NCBI GenBank assembly: GCA_023141075.1
Contig: JAGLKL010000004.1
Location: 1 to 21,193, forward strand
DNA from: Alphaproteobacteria bacterium
GTDB taxonomy: Bacteria > Pseudomonadota > Alphaproteobacteria > Micavibrionales > Micavibrionaceae
Direction: 5' to 3'
Length of the DNA: 21,193 bases
Position 1 is the first letter of the stretch. Every line of letters begins with the position of its first letter. Made by a program: the position numbers and the translations under genes. Below are positions 8,352-15,612 of this stretch, piece by piece. Under the pieces are notes generated by a model, which saw only the letters and a program-made list of their open reading frames with translations, ran no database searches and was not told the DNA's origin.

Positions 8352-8383
8352 TTACGTTAGGAGTATAAGAAACGGGGAGTTTT

Positions 8384-9130
8384 ATGAAGGCCGCACATCA
8401 CAATAACTCTTTATTGGAAAAAAAAGTAAGCGTTGTATTGGTGCTTGTTTTGGCTGTAAATTTTATGTTCTGGCTATCTTTACGTGATATGCAGGCAGAA
8501 TGGGGAAATGTGCCGCCTGCGCCAAAAGAGCAGTTTGCTGCGCTTTATGGCTTAGGTGATAAGGGTTTTTCATACCGGCTTAACGGGTTGATGCTTCAAA
8601 ATCTCGGGGATACGGGTGGGCGAGTAACGGCGTTGAAGGATTATGATTATGATGATCTGACCGCGTGGTTTTTTTTGCAGGACAAGCTGGATCCGGTTTC
8701 TGATTATATTCCTTATCTTGCGTCTTATTATTTTGGAGGGGTGCAAGAGCCTGAGAAATATCGCCCTGTTCTGGAATATTTAAGAATGGTGGGGGCGCGT
8801 CCTGAAGGGATAAAATGGAAATGGCTTGTTCACGCTGTTTTCTATGCACGTCATGAGTTGGAAGATTTGGATAAGGCTTTGGATTTGGCTAACGATCTGG
8901 CGAAGAATAAAAATATTAGTGCTCCCATGTGGATTAAACAGATGCCGGCGTATGTAATGAATGCGAAGGGCAGCAAACGTGAGGCATATAGCTTGTTGGT
9001 TGAGACGCTTAAGGCAAATATGGACAAAATGGCTCCAGAAGAGATTAATGCAACGCGCTCTTTTATTTGTGATCGTATCCTAGATCCGAGTGAGGCTAAG
9101 GATGACCCGTTGTGTCAAGAGCAATATTAG
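8384..9130 (+). CDS. Membrane-anchored periplasmic protein, possible PilG-like ABC accessory
   Basis: A 248-aa protein with a short cytoplasmic start, one membrane helix (about residues 14-33) and a large soluble helical domain, probably periplasmic. I do not recognise a named family with certainty. The region LMLQNLGDTGGRVTALKDYD and later helix pairs (EDLDKALDLANDLAKN, KREAYSLLVETLKAN) look like degenerate TPR or helical-hairpin repeats. Two cysteines near the C-terminus (FICDR and PLCQE) could form a disulphide. The ATG at 8384 has GGGGAG 5 nt upstream. It directly follows the ABC permease, which suggests an accessory subunit; in Myxococcus a similar slot is held by PilG. Function is inferred from context only. 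Confidence 0.75.
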   Translation: MKAAHHNNSLLEKKVSVVLVLVLAVNFMFWLSLRDMQAEWGNVPPAPKEQFAALYGLGDKGFSYRLNGLMLQNLGDTGGRVTALKDYDYDDLTAWFFLQDKLDPVSDYIPYLASYYFGGVQEPEKYRPVLEYLRMVGARPEGIKWKWLVHAVFYARHELEDLDKALDLANDLAKNKNISAPMWIKQMPAYVMNAKGSKREAYSLLVETLKANMDKMAPEEINATRSFICDRILDPSEAKDDPLCQEQY

Positions 9131-9233
9131 CATTTTATGATGGTTGGTATGCGCTGTGGATAATGTTTTGAGTTGAACATTTTGTCCTGAATACGTGTTG
9201 CATCTTAGGGATTTTTTCTCTTTAATTGTTCTC

Positions 9234-10304
9234 ATGGATTCATTGCGACTTACAGTTCCAGAGGTGTTGTCACTGATTGGTGTCTTTCAGTGTGTTTATC
9301 TGTTAGTGCATATTGCTTTTAAAGCGCGACTAGTATCGATGGTTCGCATTGCTTTGCCTTTTGTTTATTTTTTGGTATTGGGAAGTGCATTTTTTATCGA
9401 TCTTGCTCGTCGCTTTGTTTCTGATTTTTCTCCGCATTATGACGTATTTAGTTGGGTAGCTTGGGTTCTTATTGCGCCGCTTGGTGTGCTTTTGATTATT
9501 CAAATGTCGCAAATACATTCTTTGCCATCTTTGGGGAGTTGGTTGATATTGTCGGTGGTTCCTGTCGCTTTGGTGGCTTCCTATGCAGCTACTGCGTATA
9601 CGCAAGGGGTGTGTCATGGGGATGAAGAATGCCCTGATTTATATAGCTGGCTAAATGTGACCGGTGTTATTGCCGGAGCTGTCAGTTTGCTTATGATATG
9701 GACGCGCCGTACGTTGTTTTCCGATCTTTTGAATCAAAAAGCCGGGAAGGAGCGCTATTGGTTGATTTTGACGCTGATTATTGTCAATGTTGCGTTTTTG
9801 GGGCTAACCACGTTGTATAGTAGTGGCTATGGTGTCAGTGTAGATGTGTCTTTGTTGCGCACGATTTTGGGGCTTTCTTTTGTATATCTGGTCTCAACCA
9901 GTTTGTTGCGTATTTATCCTGTCGCTTTGTTTTTGCCTTATCAAGGCAAACAGGAGACATTGAGCGAAGAAGACAAGGCTTTGGCGCGGCGCATAGAGGA
10001 GCTTCTTGCATTAGATAAAATATATCATGAACCGACTTATTCGCGTTCGGATATGGCGCGGGAGCTTGGTGTGTCGGAAGGAGTTGTTTCGCGCGTGATA
10101 AACACGCATTTTTGCAAATCTTTTCCCCAGTTGTTAAACGAACACCGAGTGGAGGATTCAAAGCGTCTGCTTTTGGATACCAAGGCAAGTATCAAAATAG
10201 TTTCAGAAGAGGGTGGGTTTAATTCTGTCCCTTCTTTTAACCGGGTGTTTAAGGAAATAGTCGGACAAAGTCCCAGCAGTTATCGTAAAAACGTGATCAA
10301 GTAG
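9234..10304 (+). CDS. Membrane-embedded AraC-family transcription regulator
   Basis: The N-terminal two thirds contain seven hydrophobic helices (from about LIGVFQCVYLLVHIAF to SFVYLVSTSLLRIYPVALF). The last roughly 105 residues form an AraC/XylS DNA-binding domain with two helix-turn-helix motifs: SRSDMARELGVSEGVVSRVI and IKIVSEEGGFNSVPSFNRVF, followed by the family's GQSPSSYRK ending. Such proteins sense a signal at or in the inner membrane while binding DNA from it. It lies between the pilus/ABC genes and the prepilin, so the prepilin promoter region with its repeated TTAACA(A)ACC elements is a plausible target; this is inference. The start is uncertain: ATG at 9234 is used, GTG at 9195 is in frame, and neither has a good ribosome site. 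A clear terminator follows at 10340. Confidence 0.88.
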   Translation: MDSLRLTVPEVLSLIGVFQCVYLLVHIAFKARLVSMVRIALPFVYFLVLGSAFFIDLARRFVSDFSPHYDVFSWVAWVLIAPLGVLLIIQMSQIHSLPSLGSWLILSVVPVALVASYAATAYTQGVCHGDEECPDLYSWLNVTGVIAGAVSLLMIWTRRTLFSDLLNQKAGKERYWLILTLIIVNVAFLGLTTLYSSGYGVSVDVSLLRTILGLSFVYLVSTSLLRIYPVALFLPYQGKQETLSEEDKALARRIEELLALDKIYHEPTYSRSDMARELGVSEGVVSRVINTHFCKSFPQLLNEHRVEDSKRLLLDTKASIKIVSEEGGFNSVPSFNRVFKEIVGQSPSSYRKNVIK

Positions 10305-10339
10305 TCAAAAATTCTTCTAAAATAATCAAAAACGACTAT

Positions 10340-10369
10340 AAGATTGCGGATGGCAGTCTTTTTCTTTCT
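10340..10369 (+). terminator. Rho-independent terminator of the AraC-type regulator gene
   Basis: AAGATTGC-GGATG-GCAGTCTT forms an 8-bp stem (one G-U pair) with a 5-nt loop, followed directly by TTTCTTTCT. It lies 36 bp after the regulator stop. It separates the regulator from the prepilin gene, so the latter must have its own promoter. Confidence 0.7.
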
Positions 10370-10485
10370 GTGGTTTATGTTTGTTATCTTCTCACGTTTT
10401 TTGACAGTGGTTGGTAATATAGTAGGGTGTAATTTTTTACTGAATGTTTCATCTGCGCAATAAGACCGCTTGCGTAAGCTAATGA

Positions 10486-10523
10486 AGGTTCACTTTTTCA
10501 GCAATATGGCTGGAAAAAAACCT
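10486..10523 (+). other. Long AT-rich hairpin in the prepilin upstream region
   Basis: AGGTT (10486-10490), TTTTTCAGC (10494-10502), a 6-nt loop, GCTGGAAAAA (10509-10518) and AACCT (10519-10523) make a 14-bp stem interrupted by a 3-nt bulge and a 1-nt bulge. It lies in the 490-bp stretch between the regulator's terminator and the prepilin start, which has no credible reading frame. It could be part of a structured leader RNA, a small RNA or an old terminator. A perfect TTGACA lies upstream at about 10399 but has no good -10 at normal spacing. It does not match any riboswitch consensus I know. Confidence 0.4.
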
Positions 10524-10610
10524 GTAGGTGGAGAGCAAAAAACGAATATTTATGTTTGTATATAGTAGTTTTCTGACCGTCTTATTCAAATAATCTCACA
10601 TCAGAATATA

Positions 10611-10644
10611 TTAACAGAACCTTAACAAACCACGCGGTTGTTAA
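10611..10644 (+). promoter_or_regulatory. Cluster of TTAACA(A)ACC repeats, candidate regulator-binding region
   Basis: Two abutting direct copies, TTAACAGAACC (10611-10621) and TTAACAAACC (10622-10631), are followed after 4 nt by an inverted copy, GGTTGTTAA (10636-10644). The direct copies repeat at 11 bp, about one helical turn, and the second plus the inverted copy form an imperfect palindrome. The cluster lies about 215 bp before the prepilin start. It is a candidate site for a regulator, possibly the AraC-type protein next door (inference). Confidence 0.45.
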
Positions 10645-10858
10645 CGATTTGTTATATTGATTACTCATTTTGTTAGCATGAGCGGTAAGGTGCTGAAAAT
10701 TAAGGGTTTTTTTAGGGAAAAATGTCACACTTGTAATAATGGGACTGTTATTGAGATTAAAAGACGTGTATGATTCGCGAGTGATGGTCAGCACGTTCTG
10801 TGCAAACTCTCAATATTTAATTTCAACTTTTACACAATGTTTTTCTAAGGAGAAAATT

Positions 10859-11530
10859 ATGAATACACACTTCCGTGATAATAGGGGGTTTACCCTCGTT
10901 GAATTGGCTGTGGTGATGGTGATTATCGGTTTATTGATCGGTGGGATCCTGAAAGGCCAAGAAATGATAGAAAACGCTCGCGTTAATGCGACGATTTCAC
11001 AAATTAAAGCTGTCGATGCGGCGTCTTCAACATTCCAGGATATGTATGATGCGCTTGCAGGTGATATGATTGATGCAAGCACTCGTTTACCAGGTATTGC
11101 GAATAATGGAAATGGTAACAATCAACTCGATAATGCGCCGTTTATTGATCCCGCTGCAGGTTCTGAAACTATATTGTTCTTTGCTCACATTAACGCAGCA
11201 GATCTTCTAGTAGGTAGCCCAACGACTGATGGTATGGCAGCCGATATTCGCGGTTCCGAGATTACCGTTGGTCAGCTTGCTGCGACAGGTAACTTGGGTA
11301 TGTCAACAACCGCAAGAGCTGGACGTTATGCTGTTGTCGCGATTGAAGGTAACGCAGCGGCTTCGGGTTTAATCCAGCTTCAGGCCGGTCGGATTGATCG
11401 TAAGCTTGATGATGGTATCCCAACAACAGGATCTGTCGTTGCTGATAATGTTGCCGCTTGTGGTGGCGCTACTGGATATTTAGAAGCATCTGGTACTTTA
11501 GATTGTAGCATTGCGGCTCGGATTAACTAA
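10859..11530 (+). CDS. Type IV prepilin (major or minor pilin)
   Basis: A 223-aa prepilin with a 10-residue basic leader ending in RG, cleaved before FTLVELAVVMVIIGLLIGG. The mature protein starts with Phe and has the conserved Glu at position 5, followed by the long hydrophobic N-terminal helix used for pilus packing. The C-terminal domain is Gly/Ala/Asp rich with NNGNGNNQLDNA, and two cysteines near the end (AACGG and LDCSI) could make the usual pilin disulphide loop. The ATG at 10859 is firm: AAGGAG stands 6 nt upstream. A longer frame from 10739 exists but would bury the leader. The gene is alone between two terminators, with a long upstream region and strong ribosome site, consistent with high, separately controlled expression of the major pilin. 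PilD (2157-2933) should process it. Confidence 0.95.
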   Translation: MNTHFRDNRGFTLVELAVVMVIIGLLIGGILKGQEMIENARVNATISQIKAVDAASSTFQDMYDALAGDMIDASTRLPGIANNGNGNNQLDNAPFIDPAAGSETILFFAHINAADLLVGSPTTDGMAADIRGSEITVGQLAATGNLGMSTTARAGRYAVVAIEGNAAASGLIQLQAGRIDRKLDDGIPTTGSVVADNVAACGGATGYLEASGTLDCSIAARIN

Positions 11531-11552
11531 GTCTAAATCCGTAAACAAAATT

Positions 11553-11582
11553 AGAGCCTGAAATATTTCAGGCTCTTTTTTT
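11553..11582 (+). terminator. Strong rho-independent terminator after the prepilin gene
   Basis: A perfect 24-nt palindrome (11553-11576, arms starting AGAGCCTGAA) is followed by seven T. It lies 22 bp after the prepilin stop. On the opposite strand the stem is followed by AATTTTGTTT, so it may also stop the convergent slipin transcript. The remaining 118 bp up to 11700 hold nothing I can identify. Confidence 0.92.
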
Positions 11583-11700
11583 GTTTTTGATCTGCCGTTG
11601 TTTCATTTGATTGTCGTTACTTTGTCGCTTACGTACTAACTTATACGCCACGCTCCTCGTGCCTAACTCAAATAAAACGCTGTTTGCTCAAAGGCCTGTA

Positions 11701-12447
11701 TTACTTTCCAGCCAGTTTTGTAAGGCCGCCTAATAAATCCATGGGCAGTGGCAGAACAATAGTATTGCCTTTGGCGTTGGTGAACTCTGCCATTGTACCA
11801 AGATAGCGCAGTTGCATTGTTTCTGGGCGTCTGGCAAGAATAGCAGCGGCTTCGTCAAGCTTTTGCGCGGCTTGTAGTTCGCCTTCGGCGTTAATGATTT
11901 TTGCCCGGCGCTCACGTTCGGCCTCTGCTTGTTTCGCAATGGCGCGTACCATGGTTTGGTCGATATCAACGTTTTTGATTTCTACGTTGGTGACTTTGAT
12001 ACCCCAGCCTTCGGTTTGTTGGTCGAGAATTTCTTGAATAGCGCTGTTGAGTTCATCGCGTTTGGCAAGCATTTCATCCATCTCGTGTTTTCCAAGAATA
12101 GAGCGTAGGGTTGTTTGTGCCAGTTGGCTGGTTGCCATGACAAAATTTTCAACTTTGTTGATTGCCATACCCGGATCTATGACGCGGTAATAAAGAACTG
12201 CATTGACTTTAACCGAGATATTATCTTTGGATATTACATCTTGTGAGGGTACATCAACGGTGCGAATACGCATATCAACCAGCAAGACGCGTTGCAGGAC
12301 GGGAATAATGATCTGAATGCCGGGGCCGCGATTACTGGTGTAGCGTCCAAGCGTATAGATTACACCGCGCTCATATTCCTGAATAATGCGGATTGAGGCA
12401 AACAAGACGATAACGAGAAATACTAGAAACGGGATAATAAAGGGCAT
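11701..12447 (-). CDS. Slipin / stomatin-like SPFH protein
   Basis: Membrane-anchored SPFH (band 7) protein, 248 aa. Seen: an N-terminal hydrophobic segment (about residues 1-18), then RIIQEYERGVIYTLGRY and the SPFH core with VDMRIRTVDVPSQDVISKDN, LYYRVIDP and TLRSILGKHEMDEML. After it comes a charged helical region AIAKQAEAERERRAKIINAE typical of slipins, and a short C-terminal tail. Known members assemble into oligomeric membrane platforms and are very often encoded next to an NfeD protein, as here. The start ATG at 12447 has AAGGAG just upstream. It is the last gene of the leu-nfeD unit. The precise cellular role of bacterial slipins is not settled. Confidence 0.94.
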   Translation of the reverse strand: MPFIIPFLVFLVIVLFASIRIIQEYERGVIYTLGRYTSNRGPGIQIIIPVLQRVLLVDMRIRTVDVPSQDVISKDNISVKVNAVLYYRVIDPGMAINKVENFVMATSQLAQTTLRSILGKHEMDEMLAKRDELNSAIQEILDQQTEGWGIKVTNVEIKNVDIDQTMVRAIAKQAEAERERRAKIINAEGELQAAQKLDEAAAILARRPETMQLRYLGTMAEFTNAKGNTIVLPLPMDLLGGLTKLAGK

Positions 12448-12530
12448 GGTTAAATCTCCTTAAGTTAGGGTTAGTATCTATTAATTACATTCATTCTGCG
12501 TGCACCCTTACGGGTTTAAATAAAGGTTTG

Positions 12531-13028
12531 TCATTCTGTGCTATTATTAACGATCAAATCCAGTTTATTGACGGTTTTGATGGTGACCTGTTGGTCTGGT
12601 TCTACGATTAGGTCTTGTTCAGAGCGTGCTTTCCAGATTTCTCCTTGATAACGAACTCTTCCTGTGCATCCACTCCATTCGATAACAGTGGCTTTGTCGC
12701 CGATCATACTTTCAGTGCCGCTGGCATGTTTTTGTTTGCGTAGGCGCATATGTACGGCAATGATGGTCAGGATAATGGATATCTCAACCATAACTATACC
12801 AAAGAATATGGGCCATCCGATGCTCAGGCCGAAAATCATGTCACTTCCGCTTTGGATCGTATAAGCAGCGTAAAGTGCGATCAGGCCATTGAGGGCGATT
12901 AGGCCAAAGGAAACAACACCTATTTCGGCAAGGATTAGCAGGATACCGGCCATATAAAGGGAGGTTATAGCGCTGCTTGAGCTGATAATGCCGGACAGAT
13001 AGAGTAAAACGATAAAACTTGCAATCAT
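12531..13028 (-). CDS. NfeD-family membrane protein (short form without protease domain)
   Basis: A 165-aa protein with about four membrane helices in the first 110 residues. A short soluble C-terminal domain with the OB-like pattern MIGDKATVIEWSGCTGRVRY, GEIWKARS and VTIKTVNKLDLIV is characteristic of NfeD. It lacks the N-terminal ClpP-like serine protease domain, so it is the short class. NfeD proteins pair with SPFH proteins, and the slipin gene follows 83 bp downstream. The start ATG at 13028 has AGAGAGG upstream. It begins 30 bp after leuB, so co-transcription with the leu genes is likely. A small ACCC-GTAA-GGGT stem with a GNRA-type loop lies in the gap to the slipin gene (12504-12515), of unknown relevance. 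Confidence 0.9.
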   Translation of the reverse strand: MIASFIVLLYLSGIISSSSAITSLYMAGILLILAEIGVVSFGLIALNGLIALYAAYTIQSGSDMIFGLSIGWPIFFGIVMVEISIILTIIAVHMRLRKQKHASGTESMIGDKATVIEWSGCTGRVRYQGEIWKARSEQDLIVEPDQQVTIKTVNKLDLIVNNSTE

Positions 13029-13058
13029 GATAATCCTCTCTTATAGCTAAATTTTTTG

Positions 13059-14162
13059 TTACATAGCACCAAGTTTGACGATAACTGCATCGCCCATTTC
13101 GCTTGTGCTGACTTGTTTACAATTTTTTGCCGTACCCATAATATCGCTTGTGCGCAAGCCATCGTCAAGTACGGTTGAAATTGCGTCTTCAAGTTTTTGT
13201 CCCAGATCGTTCCTATTGAAGGAATAACGTAGGCAAAGGGCAAGACTCAGTAGGGTTGCAAGCGGGTTAGCGATATTCTTCCCAGCTATGTCCGGGGCAC
13301 TGCCGTGGATGGGTTCATATAGATAAGGTGTTCCTTCATTGCCCATTGAGGCCGATGGGAGCATTCCTAAAGAACCGGTCAGCATGGCTGATTCGTCGGA
13401 TAGAATGTCGCCAAACAGGTTGTCGGTGACAATCACATCGAATTGTCGGGGATCACGTACGAGTTGCATTGCGCAGTTATCGACGTATATGTGATCTAGT
13501 TCAATGTCGCTATATTCTCTTTCATGGAGATCTATAACAACCTGACGCCAGAGTTTGCTGGTTTCCAACACATTGGCTTTGTCGCAAGAAGTGACTTTAC
13601 CGTTCCTCTTTCCGGCCAGTTCGAAGGCTACGCGGGCTACGCGTTCAATTTCAGATGTTGTATAGGAACAGGTATTAAAGCCGCGTTGTTCGCCGTTTTT
13701 AAGGTCTTCAATGCCGCGCGGCGTGCCAAAATACAGGCCGCCGGTGAGTTCGCGCACAATCATAATGTCCAGCTCTTTGACGATTTCTGGTTTGAGGGAG
13801 GAAGAATCGATGAGCGCGTCTATGACTTTTGTAGGGCGAAGATTGGCGTATAGGTCTAGGGATTTTCTGAGTTTAAGCAGACCGGCTTCGGGGCGTACGT
13901 CATAAGCAACTTTGCCGTCCCATTTTGGTCCGCCGACAGCGCCCATCAGGATAGCATCAGAGTTATTGCAATCGTTCAGTGTTTCATCGGTTAAGGGGAC
14001 ACCATGAGCGTCCGTAGAACAGCCGCCTAGAAGGCCTTCTGAGGTCTCTATTCTCAAATCTGTGGCGCTGTTTATCCAATCAATAACCTTATGTGCTTCG
14101 CCTACGATTTCTGAGCCAATGCCGTCACCGGCTAAGATTTTAAGTTTATATGATGTCGTCAT
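13059..14162 (-). CDS. leuB: 3-isopropylmalate dehydrogenase
   Basis: Third step of leucine synthesis: oxidation and decarboxylation of 3-isopropylmalate with NAD to give 4-methyl-2-oxopentanoate. Seen: ILAGDGIGSEIV at the N-terminus, AVGGPKWD, LRPTKVIDAL, catalytic Tyr in RELTGGLYFGTPRG, catalytic Lys in SCDKANVLETSKLWR, metal-binding Asp in VTDNLFGDILSDE, and the NAD-binding loop HGSAPDIAGKNIANP. Length (367 aa) is typical. The usual VDNAAMQL motif reads VDNCAMQL here. The ATG at 14162 follows leuD by 19 bp and has AAGGA upstream. The loop YDVRPEAGLLKLRKSLDLYA is slightly shorter around Arg-Pro than in many proteobacterial forms. The function is not in doubt. Confidence 0.97.
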   Translation of the reverse strand: MTTSYKLKILAGDGIGSEIVGEAHKVIDWINSATDLRIETSEGLLGGCSTDAHGVPLTDETLNDCNNSDAILMGAVGGPKWDGKVAYDVRPEAGLLKLRKSLDLYANLRPTKVIDALIDSSSLKPEIVKELDIMIVRELTGGLYFGTPRGIEDLKNGEQRGFNTCSYTTSEIERVARVAFELAGKRNGKVTSCDKANVLETSKLWRQVVIDLHEREYSDIELDHIYVDNCAMQLVRDPRQFDVIVTDNLFGDILSDESAMLTGSLGMLPSASMGNEGTPYLYEPIHGSAPDIAGKNIANPLATLLSLALCLRYSFNRNDLGQKLEDAISTVLDDGLRTSDIMGTAKNCKQVSTSEMGDAVIVKLGAM

Positions 14163-14181
14163 GGTATTGTATTTTTCCTTA

Positions 14182-14787
14182 TTATATCCAAGGTTTTTCG
14201 CTTTTAAGTTTTTTTTCGAAGTTTGCGATAACGGCTTCTTTTTGTAGCGTTAAGTCAATATCATCTATCCCGCCCATCAGGCAATGTTTGCGGAACGGCT
14301 CTACCTCAAAGCTGTAGGAATGCTTGTCGCCGCATGTAACTGTTTGGTTTTCCAAATCAATTTCAAATATGGCATCCGGGGTTGCTTTTGCCTCTTCCAT
14401 CAGGGCGCTGACTTGTTTTTGTGGCAGGGTAACAGGCAGGATTCCGTTCTTAAAGCAGTTATTATAAAAGATGTCTGCAAAACTAGGGGCAATGATGCAG
14501 CGTATACCCATATCCAAAATAGCCCATGGGGCGTGCTCGCGCGAAGAGCCAGAGCCGAAATTCTCCCCGGTAATCAGGATTTGTACGCCTTTATATTCAG
14601 GTTTGTTAAGGACGAAATCCTGATTTTCGTTACCGTCTTCATTATAGCGGATGTCGTAAAATGCGCTCACGCCCAGTCCTGTGCGTTTGACAGTTTTCAA
14701 GAACTGCTTGGGAATGATGACATCTGTGTTGACGTTAATCATGTCCAGCGGGGCTGCTGTGGCACTTAGTTTTGTAAAAGGTTCCAT
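14182..14787 (-). CDS. leuD: 3-isopropylmalate dehydratase small subunit
   Basis: Small (swivel) subunit of isopropylmalate isomerase, which with LeuC converts 2- to 3-isopropylmalate. Seen: NVNTDVIIPKQFLKTV near the N-terminus, GENFGSGSSREHAPWAI, IIAPSFADIFYNNCFKNGIL and the C-terminal KHCLMGGIDDIDLTL. Length (201 aa) is standard. The ATG at 14787 has AAGGA 10 nt upstream. It is separated from leuC by two unrelated genes totalling about 1.5 kb, whereas leuC and leuD are usually adjacent. Three tandem 14-bp repeats lie directly upstream (14802-14843). Confidence 0.97.
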   Translation of the reverse strand: MEPFTKLSATAAPLDMINVNTDVIIPKQFLKTVKRTGLGVSAFYDIRYNEDGNENQDFVLNKPEYKGVQILITGENFGSGSSREHAPWAILDMGIRCIIAPSFADIFYNNCFKNGILPVTLPQKQVSALMEEAKATPDAIFEIDLENQTVTCGDKHSYSFEVEPFRKHCLMGGIDDIDLTLQKEAVIANFEKKLKSEKPWI

Positions 14788-14801
14788 TGTCGCTTTTCCT
14801 T

Positions 14802-14843
14802 ATTATTTATTCTGGATTATTTATTCTGGATTATTTATTCCGG
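14802..14843 (-). repeat. Tandem 14-bp repeat, three units, across the gene end before leuD
   Basis: Units at 14802-14815, 14816-14829 and 14830-14843 read ATTATTTATTCTGG, identical, then with one change (C for T). The third unit overlaps the final codons and stop of the coiled-coil protein gene; the other two lie between it and leuD. The period is not a multiple of three, so the copies are non-coding. Copy number could vary between strains. Confidence 0.9.
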
Positions 14844-15610
14844 CGCAATAATTCGACCAGTTCTTTCTGCAATTCCAGAGATTCTTTCTGCGATGCCATA
14901 GATTCTTTCTGCAATGCCATAGATTTTTCTTGTCGTTCCAGAGAAAGGTCAAATTTGGTCATTTGTGCTTTTTGTTGTCTTTTTGCCCACCATAGGAGCA
15001 GTAGCAGAAACGGAATAAGAAAAACAAGGGGCAAGAAATCTGCAATCAATTGATTTTGAGTAAGGGTTTCTTGCGAGGCACGGGTGTTGGATTTCTGTAT
15101 TTCGCGCCATTGCTCTATGTTGAGCCATTTCCCGGCGCACCCATTGTAGAAAAGGAAATTTTGATTTTTCCATATGTTGTTGCTATAGGGATAAAGATCG
15201 TACATTTTTTTATCCTGAAGGTCTGGAAGTTCGGTTTCAACAACGCCCTTTAACGCATCTTCCAGATTGAGGTCATAATCTCCGTAATAATAGATATCCT
15301 TGCTAATGAGTATGTTGTTGATTTTAAGCTTGCCTTTATAGGGAAACAGGGTTGTCTCGTAGTTATAAATGCCCGGTTCATTGGTTTTTTCTAAGGTCAC
15401 TGTTGTTGGCAAGTTTCTTTGATGAACTTCCCATGCTGCGAGAAAAGTTTCTTTTGTGGGAAGAATTTTGGTTTCTTCGGTCTTTTGGGGAAGCTCTGCT
15501 GCGGTTTCTGTATTTTTATCTTGTGCGAAAGCCCCGCTGTTCATCATTGTGCATAGAGCTATGCATGTAATAAAGAGGATGAAGAGTTTTGATATTGTTG
15601 TATTGTTCAT
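14831..15610 (-). CDS. Exported membrane protein with C-terminal cytoplasmic coiled coil, unknown function
   Basis: A 259-aa protein I do not recognise. Seen: a signal peptide with likely cleavage after SGAFA (residue 29); an extracytoplasmic domain of about 155 residues with TTVTLEKTNEPGIYNYETTL and FYNGCAGKWLNIEQWREI; one membrane helix (about 187-207, LPLVFLIPFLLLLLWW); and a charged tail with heptads ESMALQK, ESMASQK and ESLELQK that should form a coiled coil. So the large domain faces the periplasm and the tail the cytoplasm. It starts 2 bp after the HD-domain gene stop and precedes leuD, so it is part of the leu transcript. Tight linkage to the HD protein suggests a shared function, perhaps sensor and partner (inference). 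It has no link to leucine synthesis that I can see. Confidence 0.75.
   Translation of the reverse strand: MNNTTISKLFILFITCIALCTMMNSGAFAQDKNTETAAELPQKTEETKILPTKETFLAAWEVHQRNLPTTVTLEKTNEPGIYNYETTLFPYKGKLKINNILISKDIYYYGDYDLNLEDALKGVVETELPDLQDKKMYDLYPYSNNIWKNQNFLFYNGCAGKWLNIEQWREIQKSNTRASQETLTQNQLIADFLPLVFLIPFLLLLLWWAKRQQKAQMTKFDLSLERQEKSMALQKESMASQKESLELQKELVELLRRNK
14861..14944 (-). repeat. 21-bp tandem repeat encoding coiled-coil heptads
   Basis: Four units of 21 bp (14861-14881, 14882-14902, 14903-14923, 14924-14944); the first three share TTCTTTCTGC on the plus strand and the fourth is diverged. Each unit encodes exactly seven residues, in register with the coiled coil of the protein, so copy changes would lengthen or shorten it by whole heptads. 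Confidence 0.85.
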
Positions 15611-15612
15611 AA

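Noticed and set aside
10720..10740. Sigma-54-like promoter (TGTCAC...TTGTAAT) before the prepilin
   Set aside because: The required GG at -24 is absent and spacing to GC at -12 does not fit.
10739..10858. 40-codon N-terminal extension of the prepilin
   Set aside because: The strong AAGGAG site 6 nt before ATG 10859 and the standard short leader fix the start; an extension would displace the peptidase recognition site.
11583..11700. Possible tRNA or small RNA in the convergent gap
   Set aside because: No cloverleaf or conserved T-loop sequence could be found; only short incidental complementarities.
12504..12515. ACCC-GTAA-GGGT mini-hairpin between nfeD and the slipin gene
   Set aside because: Only a 4-bp stem with arms in the opposite order to the 3'-end motif; kept as a note in the NfeD entry but not as a feature.
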